Shown here piece by piece: positions 46,840 to 55,434 of a stretch of 64,000 nt of DNA. The notes under the pieces were generated by a model, which worked only from the letters and a program-made list of their open reading frames with translations, was not told where the DNA came from and searched no databases. Origin of the DNA: DATLGB01 sp037724045 (GTDB lineage: Bacteria; Actinomycetota; Thermoleophilia; Solirubrobacterales; Solirubrobacteraceae); NCBI GenBank assembly GCA_037724045.1, contig JBBJOW010000008.1, forward strand, positions 1-64,000, written 5' to 3'. Position 1 is the stretch's first letter. The number at the start of each line of letters is the position of its first letter. The position numbers were made by a program, and so were the translations under genes.

Positions 46840-47231
46840 CCGGTCTCGCTTCGCTCGCCACCGCTTGGGCCTGCGGCCCAGGTCTTCGCGCTCCCGTCGG
46901 TGAGTCGGTAGCCCACGCCCCAAACGTTGAGGACGAAACGATCGCCGCCGACGCCGAGCTTGCGCCGCAGTCGGCAGGCGTGGGAGTCCAGCGTCCGCGT
47001 CGCCCCGCACGCAGTCCAGCCCCACACGTCGCGCAGCAGGTCGTCCTTCGTGAAGACCCGGGTCGGGTCCGCCGCCAGCGCGCGCAGCAGCGCGAACTCC
47101 TTCGCCGACAGCGTGACCCCTACGCCGCCGACGGTCACCGTGCGCGTCGTCGGGTCGAGCTCGAGCGCGCCGACGCACACGCTCCGCATCCCCGCGCCGC
47201 GGGCGGGCTCGCGCCGCAGCAGGGCTCGCAA
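46836..47231 (-). CDS. winged-helix response-regulator fragment lacking the receiver domain
   Basis: A 131-residue protein with an OmpR/PhoB-type winged helix (CVGALELDPTTRTVTVGGVGVTLSAKEFALLRALAADPTRVFTKDDLLRDVWG, then THDSHACRLRRKLG-like and FVLNVWGVGYRL). The first residues, LVLRLRALLRREPARG-like when read slightly upstream, look like the linker that normally joins a receiver to this domain. No receiver is encoded upstream, where the accessory island begins. The gene may be 5'-truncated and possibly inactive as a phosphorelay partner. Its C-terminal tail is encoded by REP-like copy D. Confidence 0.75.
   Translation of the reverse strand: MRALLRREPARGAGMRSVCVGALELDPTTRTVTVGGVGVTLSAKEFALLRALAADPTRVFTKDDLLRDVWGWTACGATRTLDSHACRLRRKLGVGGDRFVLNVWGVGYRLTDGSAKTWAAGPSGGERSETG
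46842..46884 (+). repeat. REP-like bipartite hairpin, copy D
   Basis: Begins GGTCTCGCTTCGCTCGCCAC and continues with a second hairpin TGGGCCTGCGGCCCA. It encodes the end of the winged-helix regulator on the opposite strand. It is the most diverged of the four copies. Confidence 0.65.
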
Positions 47232-47411
47232 CCGAAGGACGAGGCCTCTGTCCCAGGTTCCGGCGCCGTCTTCTTTGGCTCTACAGCGCGGCGGCGCGGG
47301 TGGAATCGGACCTCGTTCCGAGACCGGCGAACAAATATCACCGGTATCGCTTCGCTTAGCGAAACCTCTTTAGGCATCTCCCGGAGCTGAGACGCCGCAA
47401 CCGCTACGGCG

Positions 47412-48521
47412 CTACGTCCCCGCCTTCTCGCGGCGCCGCTCTTCCCTTGCTTGAAGCCAAGCCTCAGTCTCCGAGCGCGCCCAGTAGTAATCGCGGCCGA
47501 CGAAACCAGCGGGCCTCGGCACGCGTCGCCAGTTGCGTCTGCTGACGTCGGTGCTCAGCGTCGTCGGCTTGACGCGCAGGCGCTTGGCGAGTTCGTCGCG
47601 AAACATCAGGTCGGGAACCGGCGGCCTCGGCGGGAGCGGCTTGCGCCTCCGCCACGCCCGGATCTCACTGAGCAGCCAGCGATCGATGCCGTTGATCTCG
47701 ATGTACGGCGTCGGGAAGGTCGGGTCGCTGGTCCATCGCTGGGCCGTCGGCCTGGAGACCTTGAACGCCCTACCGATCTGTCTGATGCCTAGCCACTCTC
47801 GGTTGATCGGCGCGCTGCGATCCTTCCTGCGCTTGCGCGTTCGCCGGCGCGCCTCGTCGAGGTCGTACTCGCCGTGCGCCACCGCGACGATGTCGCGCCA
47901 CCACAGCCCGAGCCCCTCAAACAGCGCCGCGGAGGTGGACATGTAGAAGCCGGTTAGATTGTTCGCGTTGTACTGCTCGGCGAAGCGGTCGTACGCTGCT
48001 CGGCTGGTGCGCGAAGGGTCGAAGCCCTCGCTCTCGACCCACCGCCGCAGGCAGCGAAGGTAAGCCTCAGGCGCGCGCGTGCGCGACTGGCCTTTGTTCC
48101 CACGCGACAGCCGCTCGCGCACCGCCTCAGGCATGCGAGCCCCGCGGTCTTCGTAGGCGTCGCGGGCGAAGTTCCAGAGCCCCCAAGCGCGCTGAACGCC
48201 GTTCGCGTCCATCTTTAGCTTTTCGCCGAGCTCCTTCGCCGCCGCTCGGTACTGCGTGCTTGTGGGCGCGACGCCCTTGGCCAGGCCCAGATGACCTGCG
48301 ACCGTTTGCATGGCGTCGAGCGCCTCGCGCTGCTCGCGTACCTCCTCGCTGACCCTGCTCGGTTCATCAGGCCTGTCCGTGAGCTGCTCGCCGAGCTGGT
48401 CGTATATCCAATAGCGGTCGTCGAGCGGCAGGCTGAGCGCCCACTCCAGGAGCTCGTCGCGTGGGTTCACCGGGGTCTTGCGCTCAGACAAACCGGCACC
48501 GTTGCACGCCGGAGAGGTCAC
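47412..48521 (-). CDS. unknown protein with two helix-turn-helix segments and an HNH-repeat-like region
   Basis: A 369-residue protein, not recognised as a named family. Residues about 85-130 (STQYRAAAKELGEKL, then VQRAWGLWNFARDAYEDRG) resemble the helical repeats found with HNH homing endonucleases and recur in the protein at 53253. The C-terminal part has two AlpA/MerR-like HTH units: WLGIRQIGRAFKVSRPTAQRW with INGIDRWLLSEIRAWRRR, and MFRDELAKRLRVKPTTLSTDV with SETEAWLQAREERRR. It probably binds DNA. GTG 48470 is an alternative start. It is the first gene inside the accessory island. Confidence 0.6.
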   Translation of the reverse strand: MTSPACNGAGLSERKTPVNPRDELLEWALSLPLDDRYWIYDQLGEQLTDRPDEPSRVSEEVREQREALDAMQTVAGHLGLAKGVAPTSTQYRAAAKELGEKLKMDANGVQRAWGLWNFARDAYEDRGARMPEAVRERLSRGNKGQSRTRAPEAYLRCLRRWVESEGFDPSRTSRAAYDRFAEQYNANNLTGFYMSTSAALFEGLGLWWRDIVAVAHGEYDLDEARRRTRKRRKDRSAPINREWLGIRQIGRAFKVSRPTAQRWTSDPTFPTPYIEINGIDRWLLSEIRAWRRRKPLPPRPPVPDLMFRDELAKRLRVKPTTLSTDVSRRNWRRVPRPAGFVGRDYYWARSETEAWLQAREERRREKAGT

Positions 48522-48629
48522 GCGTGCCCTGAGTCAGCGCGATCTACCTCGGAGACCCGCGCAAACGGCGTGCGTCGTCAGGGCGCCGGTGTGCGAAGCG
48601 ACGAGCTGATAAGCGGCCGCGCTAGTCAG

Positions 48630-51600
48630 TTACTGCGCAGCGGCGTAGTGATCGGCGACCTGGGTCGCGGTCAGCGCGCTCGTGTAGTAGGCGGTCTCAT
48701 CGAGCGAAACGCCGGCGCCGCCGAAGGTGCTCGTCGGCCAGGCCCACGTGTCCGCGTAGATCGGCCCGGAGGCCTGAACGGTCCCCTCGGCAACGCCGTC
48801 GACGTAGAGCTTCAACGTGCTGACGTAGTTACCGGAGTCGAAGGTGACGACGCCGACGACGTGATGCCAGTCACCATCGGCGATATCAGGGCCGGTGACG
48901 ATCGCTCCCGAGCTCGTGTACGGGGCGTAGCCCACGGTCGCGCGCCACTCGGCGCGCCCGGTGGCGTCCACTCCGAGCTGCCAGTGCTCCGTCGTGTCGT
49001 AGCAACGGCAGTAGTACTGGTAGCGGTAGTTCGCGCGCCGCCCGATCACGCTGCCCTCCAGCGCCGGGCCCTTAACCCAGCTCTCGACCGTCATCGCGCC
49101 GCTACTCGGAGACGCCAGCGACACGGCATCTCCGAAGGAGCCTGTGAGACCGGAGCCCGCGTCCCCAGCGATCGCGCCCGTGATCTCCAACTCACTGCCG
49201 CTGCCCACCCACGCCGTGTAAGCAGCCGTCGAAGAGTGGTCGCTCAGAGCCGTAGCACCCGCGGCCTCGTCGAAGCGCCAGTACGCCGAGGGGCTATCGC
49301 CAAGGATCTCCAACGCGTACGGGTTCTGGGTCGTCGCGCTGAACAATGGCGTATCGAAGGTCGTTGGACCGCCATCGTTGAACGCGGTTACGCGCACGCG
49401 GAGCTGTTTGCCGATGTCAGCCGGCTTCGGTGTGTACTCGTCGTCCTGCGCTGCGAAGATGTCCGTGCAGTTGTTGCCGTTGCTATCTGGCGCGCAACGC
49501 TGCCACTGATGGGTGACCTGATACGGAGAGCCGCTCCACTGGCCGTCGCTGGCGGTCAGCGTGCCACCGACGAACGGAGTGCCTGTGGGGGTCACGGTCG
49601 GGCTGGTTGTCACGCTCGGGGCAGTAGGCGGCGTGGCGCGCGAGCTCGACCAACGTGCCTGCACGCGTGATGGCGAGAGCGCGTTGGTGTAGAACCCAAC
49701 GTCGTCGAGCGAGACATTCGCTCCGCCGAAGACGGCGCTCGGCGAGTAACCCGTATGCGTGTACACCTGGCCGCCGGCGCGAAGCGCCGGGGACGCTTGA
49801 CCGTCGACGTAGGCGCGTAGCACACTGCGGCTGCCAGATGAGTCGTAGGCCACCGTGGCGACGACGTGATGCCATTCCTGATCATCAACAAACAAGCCAG
49901 TGACCGTGCGGGACTGACCACCGACGTTGGCTCGGAACGAGAGGGCGCCGTTCGTATCGATGGCGAGCCGCCAGTGCTCCGTGGTCTCGTAGCACCAACA
50001 GCCGTACTGGTACTGGTTATTGGCCCGTTTAGCGATGACCTTCTCGACACCATTTAGAGCCGGCACCTTGATCCACGCCTCAACGGTCAAAGTGGCGGTG
50101 ACGGGCAGGGTGGTGGCGTCATAGAAGCCGCCGGTGAGGCCGATGCTCGCCTGAGACTGGAGAGCTCCAGGGGTAGAGGTCGCTCCCGACAGCGGCGCAG
50201 CGGTTCTGCTGTTGCCCGAAGCATCGTCGAGCGAGTTGGGGGCTCCCTCTAGCGTCCAGTACGCCGCGGGGCTGTCCTGCGCCAATGTATCGACGTAGGA
50301 AACCACCGCTGTGGTCGAGGTCGAGTATGCAGTTGAAGCTCCGTCAAAGTTCAGCGTGGTTTCCGCTACTCGGAGCGGATCGCCTCGATCAGAGATGGTC
50401 GGGATGTAGCCGGCCTCATCTGCCCCGGAGATGTCGATCCACGTCGTGCCGTTGTGTCGTTGCCACTGATACAGGCGGGACTCTCGCGCCGCACTCACCT
50501 GGAGTTGATGGCCTACGGCGGCGTTTCCGGCGACAGCGGGAGCTGGGGGGCTCAGGGTCGTGAACTTGACCTCTCCGTAGCCGGTGAACTCGTCCCACCC
50601 CTGGGTAGCAACATCGGAGGCGTGGTCGAGTAGCCAGTCCCTGACCCGATCTGGTTCGTTGCCCAACTGCGGGAAGGCGTTCATTGCGGCTACCGCTGCG
50701 CTCGTTACCAAGGGCGCCGCGAATGAGGTCCCGTTTCCTTCGCCGTAAACGGCCTGGGGTGTCGCTCCCGCGCATTCGATGTTCGTGCTGCTGCAGGCGA
50801 ACTTGACCTCGTTACCAACAGCGGCGATGTCGACATAGGCATTGCTCTTCGAGCGCCACCAATGGGTCCCGTCGCCGTCCAGCGCGGCCACCGACAGCAC
50901 ATTCACGTACGAAGCCGGATACTCAGGCCCTGCGGCCTCCTCTGTCTCTAGGTGTTCGGCGTCCAGGTTGCCCGAGGCGGCGATCGGCAGCGCCCCGTGA
51001 CCCTCGTCCCATAGCGAGTCGATCTGTTCCTCCATCGCCTGCGAATATTCGACGTAACCGAGGCTGATGTTGACGACGTCGACATCGTTGTCCTCAAGCC
51101 ACTGCAAGCAGTCGATGACGCTCGACACCCGTTGCTCGTAGCCAGACTCGCTGTAACCGACGCTGGTAGCTGAGCAAGCGTAGATCTGAACGTCGCTTGG
51201 AGCGGCGCTTGCTAGGCCGACACTGTTGTCGGTGCGCGAGAAGGCGGTTGTCACGACCGACGTTCCGTGCTCTGGCTGCTCGGTGTCGGGGGCGCACTGG
51301 GGGTTGTCCACAACGCCCGCTGGCTCAGAGACTCCTGATGTAACTCCCTGGTTGGCGCAGTAGGTGTCAGCGCCGAGCATCTCCTCATGGCCAAAGTCAA
51401 AGCCTGTGTCAACGAACCCAACCTTGACGGGATCGTCGAGGATCGAGCCGAGCGAGGAGTTCCATACCGCGGCGGCGGCGAGTCGCGTGAGATTGGGTTC
51501 TCCGACGAGCGGATCGTCGGGAATGCTCGCGGGCGAGAGGCTGAAATCTGGCTCGGCGTAGCGCACCGCGGGAGACTGTTCGAGGCGATTCGACAAAGCA

Positions 51601-51878
51601 CGCGCGCTCCTGGCTCGCACCGTGAAATGCACGCCGTTCGACAACCGGGTCAGCTTCGAGCTCGGAGCTTCTACCCGTCGCAGGATCGCGCTCCGGCTTG
51701 AGGCATCTGTGTGAGGTTGGAAGCGAACGATGACGGCTTGGCGCAATGCGCCCTTACCGGGTTCGTCTCGGGTTCCGGCCGTGTTCCGCCTGTCCACCGA
51801 GTCGGGCGCCATCGCCAGAGCCGACGGTGCGCACCCGCTAGCGCTTACCAGTGCAACTATGAGCGCGAGCCGCTTCAT
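48630..51878 (-). CDS. lipoprotein subtilase (S8 peptidase) with two LamG-like domains
   Basis: A 1082-residue secreted protein. Residues 1-16 form a lipoprotein signal (VSASGC, Cys16). A propeptide-like region spans about 45-115. The S8 triad is D157 in VGFVDTG, H204 in EHGTSV, and S385 in GNGTSFAAP, with the oxyanion Asn304 in ASGN. Two concanavalin/LamG-like modules lie at about 535-745 and 860-1080, each preceded by an Ig-like linker (about 445-530 and 755-850). Both modules share an unusual Cys/aromatic segment (YQYGCWCYETTEHW and YQYYCRCYDTTEHW). Codon use is visibly less GC-rich than in flanking core genes. The ATG overlaps the upstream membrane gene by 4 bp. Confidence 0.9.
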   Translation of the reverse strand: MKRLALIVALVSASGCAPSALAMAPDSVDRRNTAGTRDEPGKGALRQAVIVRFQPHTDASSRSAILRRVEAPSSKLTRLSNGVHFTVRARSARALSNRLEQSPAVRYAEPDFSLSPASIPDDPLVGEPNLTRLAAAAVWNSSLGSILDDPVKVGFVDTGFDFGHEEMLGADTYCANQGVTSGVSEPAGVVDNPQCAPDTEQPEHGTSVVTTAFSRTDNSVGLASAAPSDVQIYACSATSVGYSESGYEQRVSSVIDCLQWLEDNDVDVVNISLGYVEYSQAMEEQIDSLWDEGHGALPIAASGNLDAEHLETEEAAGPEYPASYVNVLSVAALDGDGTHWWRSKSNAYVDIAAVGNEVKFACSSTNIECAGATPQAVYGEGNGTSFAAPLVTSAAVAAMNAFPQLGNEPDRVRDWLLDHASDVATQGWDEFTGYGEVKFTTLSPPAPAVAGNAAVGHQLQVSAARESRLYQWQRHNGTTWIDISGADEAGYIPTISDRGDPLRVAETTLNFDGASTAYSTSTTAVVSYVDTLAQDSPAAYWTLEGAPNSLDDASGNSRTAAPLSGATSTPGALQSQASIGLTGGFYDATTLPVTATLTVEAWIKVPALNGVEKVIAKRANNQYQYGCWCYETTEHWRLAIDTNGALSFRANVGGQSRTVTGLFVDDQEWHHVVATVAYDSSGSRSVLRAYVDGQASPALRAGGQVYTHTGYSPSAVFGGANVSLDDVGFYTNALSPSRVQARWSSSRATPPTAPSVTTSPTVTPTGTPFVGGTLTASDGQWSGSPYQVTHQWQRCAPDSNGNNCTDIFAAQDDEYTPKPADIGKQLRVRVTAFNDGGPTTFDTPLFSATTQNPYALEILGDSPSAYWRFDEAAGATALSDHSSTAAYTAWVGSGSELEITGAIAGDAGSGLTGSFGDAVSLASPSSGAMTVESWVKGPALEGSVIGRRANYRYQYYCRCYDTTEHWQLGVDATGRAEWRATVGYAPYTSSGAIVTGPDIADGDWHHVVGVVTFDSGNYVSTLKLYVDGVAEGTVQASGPIYADTWAWPTSTFGGAGVSLDETAYYTSALTATQVADHYAAAQ

Positions 51879-52159
51879 GCCTTCCGCCTGGCAAACACGT
51901 GCGCAACCCCGAGGGCGGCGAACGTAATGGCGAAGAAGTAGAAGAACGCTGCGACCAAGGGGTTACCGCAGCCTTCATCCGGCGGCCCGTCCTGGTTGGT
52001 CGTAGGAGTGATGGTGTCGACATCACAGGAGGTTTGCAGCACCCACCCCACGTAGGTCAAAGCCAACGCGAGTGCTAGGTAGAGAGCGAGAGCCACCCAC
52101 CGGTGTTTCTTGCGTGGACCCTGCGGCGGGGCGTCTCTGTGGGGCTTCGCCTCGCTCAC
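51875..52159 (-). CDS. small two-helix membrane protein
   Basis: A 94-residue protein with two membrane helices (WVALALYLALALALTYVGWVL and LVAAFFYFFAITFAALGVAHVF) around an extracytoplasmic loop containing two Cys. It is basic at both ends. It overlaps the start of the subtilase gene by 4 bp and could be its membrane partner or a transport/immunity-type helper. No family is recognised. Confidence 0.6.
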   Translation of the reverse strand: MSEAKPHRDAPPQGPRKKHRWVALALYLALALALTYVGWVLQTSCDVDTITPTTNQDGPPDEGCGNPLVAAFFYFFAITFAALGVAHVFARRKA

Positions 52160-52216
52160 AGACTCATACTGCGACGAGCGCCCCGAGGCGCGCTCAATCT
52201 TGTCTTAGCCCGCGTC

Positions 52217-52705
52217 CTACCGCCCGCAGCAGCGCTTGAACTTCACATCGCTGCCGCACGCACACGGGTCGTTGCGTCCGACCCTCATCCGGGTCGTTTG
52301 TGCTGTCTGTGCCAGGCTCCCGCCGGCGTAGGAGAGGAACCTCATCTCGGTGAGCCGGCGCCCGAGCTCGATCGCCTGAGCCTGCTCGTCGCCCGCCTCG
52401 GTGATCTCCGCTGGGCTGAACCCGAGCACGCCCAGCGGGAGGAGGTAGCCCAGCAACGAGGTGTCCGGCATCTCCGGGTGCTCGTACACCGCCCAGGACG
52501 GCTTGCAATGGACAAGGCCGGCGAGGACGTTGAGTTGCTGCTCGATGACGGGGATCGCCGCGTAGACGCCCGCACCGAGTTCGGCGATGGTCCTGACCGC
52601 ATTGGCGAGTAGTTCGGGGGCGATATGCCAGAGTTCGTCAACGAGCTCCTCAGGCATCGTGTCGCGGAAGGAGGGTTCGGAGGCGAGCTTTATGGAGGTC
52701 GTCAT
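52217..52705 (-). CDS. SEC-C-motif protein of unknown function
   Basis: A 162-residue protein, mostly helical, ending in a complete SEC-C zinc motif (GRNDPCACGSDVKFKRCC, Cys pattern CxCx8CC). SEC-C tails occur in SecA and in many stand-alone proteins where they bind zinc. The N-terminal part (VDELWHIAPELLANAVRTIAELGAGVYAAIPVIEQQL) is not recognised. ATG 52705 is divergent from a small plus-strand gene. Confidence 0.65.
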   Translation of the reverse strand: MTTSIKLASEPSFRDTMPEELVDELWHIAPELLANAVRTIAELGAGVYAAIPVIEQQLNVLAGLVHCKPSWAVYEHPEMPDTSLLGYLLPLGVLGFSPAEITEAGDEQAQAIELGRRLTEMRFLSYAGGSLAQTAQTTRMRVGRNDPCACGSDVKFKRCCGR

Positions 52706-52793
52706 GGCGGAACGCTAGGGCTGCGTGAGCACCGCACCGCAGCCTCCGCCGCCGATCCCCTCCCGTCCCGCCGTTCCGGTGATAATCCGCCGA

Positions 52794-53018
52794 GTGGATC
52801 CGCTGGTTCTTGCCGCCCGTGAGCTGCTCGCCGAGTGGGCCGAGGCCGAGGGACCAGAGGGGCTGCTGCCGTTCTCGTCGTTCGCCCGCGCTTACTCGCG
52901 GCTTCCAGCGGCGGAGCAGGCGGATCTCGACGAGCTCGCCGAGTTGGTCCTAGCGACGGCGCCAGAGTCCGCGGCCAAGCTCGCGACGTTCGACGGTCTG
53001 CGTACGCGCGAGCGCTGA
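52794..53018 (+). CDS. small protein, unknown
   Basis: A 74-residue acidic helical protein from GTG 52794 (DPLVLAARELLAEWAEAEG, LPAAEQADLDELAELVLA). An in-frame GTG at 52725 would add 23 Pro-rich residues. A GATAAT hexamer at 52780-52785 sits about 8 bases before GTG 52794, the geometry of a leaderless promoter, so the shorter form is preferred. No family is recognised; it could also be spurious. Confidence 0.45.
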   Translation: MDPLVLAARELLAEWAEAEGPEGLLPFSSFARAYSRLPAAEQADLDELAELVLATAPESAAKLATFDGLRTRER

Positions 53019-53046
53019 TCCTGCGGCGGCGCCGGCCCAGGCCTAT

Positions 53047-53253
53047 CTACTCGAACGTGTCGTGCTCGCGCCGGGGCGCGTAACCGTGCAGGTGGAGCAT
53101 GAACCCCCAGGAGGCCCAGGCGATCAGCTTGACCAGGACGGGCGTGCCTGGTCGCCACTCCAAGCCCCAGGGCGCCTCTGGATAGTGATCGAGATCCTCG
53201 ACGACCTCCCAGTCAAGCTCGCTGAGCGCGTCCGGATCGAAGCGACGCGGCAT
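53047..53253 (-). CDS. small protein, unknown
   Basis: A 68-residue protein. It begins PRRFDPDALSELDWEVVEDLDHYPEAPWGLEW and has one hydrophobic stretch (LVKLIAWASWGFMLHLHG) that may be a membrane helix. Its ATG overlaps the stop of the upstream gene (TGATG), so it is probably translated with that gene. Confidence 0.5.
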   Translation of the reverse strand: MPRRFDPDALSELDWEVVEDLDHYPEAPWGLEWRPGTPVLVKLIAWASWGFMLHLHGYAPRREHDTFE

Positions 53254-53879
53254 CACGGTTGCTCCAGCCGGCCAGCGATCTGCGCGGCGGTGAAGCCGAA
53301 GTGCAGCAGAGCTCCCTCCCAGGTCTTCCAGCGGCGGCGGTACGGGGGCGGGCTGGGCAGGTGCAACGCGTCGTTGCCCTGGGCCTTGGCGAGCTGGAGC
53401 TCGCGCTCGCGCCACCACTCGAACTCGCTGACCATCGGCGCCCGCCCGCCGTAGTGCTCAGCGCAGGCGAGCAGAGTGTCGCGCAGCGTCCCGTCGGTGT
53501 AGCGCCAGACCTTGCCGACACGGCGCGAGCGGAAGCGAGCGTCGATCCGCCGCGCGGTCGTCACCTCGGAGAGCTCCAAGCCCTCGCGCGCCAAACGCCA
53601 CGTGCCAAAGTGGCGCACGACGCGGTTGAGCTCGGGCAGCTCCTCGCCGGCGGTGCGTAGCTCCTTGTACGCGGCGCGGTAGGCGCCCGGCGACGGGGTC
53701 TCCCCCACATGCTCCGCGACACGACGCAGCGCTCGCAGCATCATCTCGGTCTCGCCCGCGTCACCAGCGACGCGCAGCTCGCGCGCCTCGTTAATCCGCA
53801 GCAGCGCCTCGTCCTGATCCCCAGCCGGCATCGTCAAAAACGCGGCGAGGAGGAGATCAGGGCCGGAAAAACTCGCCAT
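53253..53879 (-). CDS. HNH-repeat-like helical protein, unknown function
   Basis: A 208-residue protein with repeats of the helical type found next to HNH endonucleases: PSPGAYRAAYKELRTAGEELPELNRVVRHFGTWRLAREGLEL and RWKTWEGALLHFGFTAAQIAGRL. No HNH catalytic core is visible. The first repeat matches the pattern in the 47412-48521 protein (YRAA.KEL...W.LAR). ATG 53879. It is the last or penultimate gene of a long minus-strand run that starts with the restriction operon, 73 bp after the TPR gene. Confidence 0.55.
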   Translation of the reverse strand: MASFSGPDLLLAAFLTMPAGDQDEALLRINEARELRVAGDAGETEMMLRALRRVAEHVGETPSPGAYRAAYKELRTAGEELPELNRVVRHFGTWRLAREGLELSEVTTARRIDARFRSRRVGKVWRYTDGTLRDTLLACAEHYGGRAPMVSEFEWWRERELQLAKAQGNDALHLPSPPPYRRRWKTWEGALLHFGFTAAQIAGRLEQP

Positions 53880-53952
53880 CGGCGGCGACCGTAGGTCAGG
53901 CGGGGCGACGGACCGCCGGCGCTCGCAAAGTCGCAACGACGCCCGCGACCGG

Positions 53953-55434
53953 CTACCGGCTCGTCTGCTCCGGCGATGGCAGGTACTTCAACCACAGCGC
54001 GACGTCCTGCGGGCGGTCACTCAACTCGCTTGCTTCAAGCGCCTCGCGCAGGACCGACTCCGCCTCAGATGAGCCGGCGCGAATCTCCTCCGCAGCGAAC
54101 AAGATCAGCGCGGTCGCGGTGAAATGGCTACTGCGATCGTGCTCGATCGCCCGGCGGTAAAGCTTGCGGCCCACGTCAGGGTTGCCGGTGCGGTATTGCA
54201 GCAGCCCGGTGGTGGCCAGCCACGTCGCGCGGTCGTCCGGGTTGAGATCGGCGAACGCGAACGGGCTCAGAAGTGCCTTAGCCTCGTCGAGCTGATCCGG
54301 CGCGCCGAGGTTGATGAGGCAGAAGGCCAGGTTGTTGGAGAGCAGGAACTCGCCGGGGTTGGCTTGCCGGCCGGCGCGAGCGATATCGGCTCCGGAGGCG
54401 AAGTCGCGCCCGACGGAGGCCTGGTACGAGCCGAACTCCGCCGGCCCGCTGGAGAAAGGCTGATCATTGAGCCAGCCCCAGGACGAGGCGACCGCCTTAG
54501 CCCAGGCCCCTTGGTCCGCGTGGCGGCGCGCGAGCGCCTCCGAGGACACCCGGAGTTGCGCGCGCGGGATCACCAGGCCGGACAGGTGCGTCGAGGCCCA
54601 CTGGCCGTGGGCGATCGTGTTCTCGTTGGGTTCCAATAGCGCCTGGGCCATCAGCCGCTTCGCACGCCGGGCGCTGCCGCCGTGGATCTCCAACGTGCTG
54701 AGCGCGCCGGCGAGCTCGCTCAGCGCCCTCGGCGAGAACGTCTGCCGCTCCAGGATTGCCAGCCCGGGTTTCACGAGCCGCGACTTGCGGTCAGCGATCC
54801 GCGACGTGGCGATCTCCGTCGCCATGAGCCACGGATCGTGCGGCGTCGCCTCGTTGCGCGCGACGATCGCGTGCGCCAGCTCAAACTCGCCGCTGTGGAT
54901 CGCCAGCCTCGACGCGGCGCGCAGGATGAAACGGTGGTTGGGGTCGAGCTTGAGCGCCATCGTCATCGCCCGTTCCGCGGGGATCGGCTGGCCCTCGATC
55001 GTGTAGTGGCGCGCGAGCTCGACCCAGGCCAGCGAGTTGCGCGGCTCGTCAGCGAGCCGGCGTTTGAGCCCTCGCACCGCCTCGCGGTGTTGCCGCGCGG
55101 GCGGCGCCGTCGGCGGCGCCTCACCGCCGTTGAGCAGCCGCCGAGCGACCGCTTGCGCCAGCGGCGTCGCCTTGGGCGATGCGAGCACCTGCATCGCCGC
55201 CTCCTCCGCAGCCGGGCTGTGGGTGCCGACCACGAGCGCGGCGCCGACGAGGTCGGTAGCGAAGTGCAGGGTCGGCTGGTTGCGCCAGTCCGCCTCGCGC
55301 TCCTCGACCCCGCTTGAGTCGAGTTCGCGCGGCGCTTGGCGTAGCGACGCGAGCTCGCCCTGGCGCGAGGTCGCCGCGGGGTCGCGCCAGCGCGGGATCA
55401 GGTTTCGGGCAGTGTCAGCCCGAAACCCGCTCAC
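53953..55434 (-). CDS. TPR-repeat protein coupled to a protein kinase
   Basis: A 493-residue protein rich in helical repeats. Clear TPR-like units include SLAWVELARHYTIEGQPIPAERAMTMALKLDPNHRFIL, EFLLSNNLAFCLINLGAPDQLDEAKALLSP, and DRATWLATTGLLQYRTGNPDVGRKLYRRAIE. There is no signal peptide, so it is cytoplasmic. GTG 55434 overlaps the kinase stop in GTGA, strong evidence for co-expression. It is a plausible scaffold or substrate of the kinase next to the type I restriction system. The function is not known. Confidence 0.72.
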   Translation of the reverse strand: MSGFRADTARNLIPRWRDPAATSRQGELASLRQAPRELDSSGVEEREADWRNQPTLHFATDLVGAALVVGTHSPAAEEAAMQVLASPKATPLAQAVARRLLNGGEAPPTAPPARQHREAVRGLKRRLADEPRNSLAWVELARHYTIEGQPIPAERAMTMALKLDPNHRFILRAASRLAIHSGEFELAHAIVARNEATPHDPWLMATEIATSRIADRKSRLVKPGLAILERQTFSPRALSELAGALSTLEIHGGSARRAKRLMAQALLEPNENTIAHGQWASTHLSGLVIPRAQLRVSSEALARRHADQGAWAKAVASSWGWLNDQPFSSGPAEFGSYQASVGRDFASGADIARAGRQANPGEFLLSNNLAFCLINLGAPDQLDEAKALLSPFAFADLNPDDRATWLATTGLLQYRTGNPDVGRKLYRRAIEHDRSSHFTATALILFAAEEIRAGSSEAESVLREALEASELSDRPQDVALWLKYLPSPEQTSR

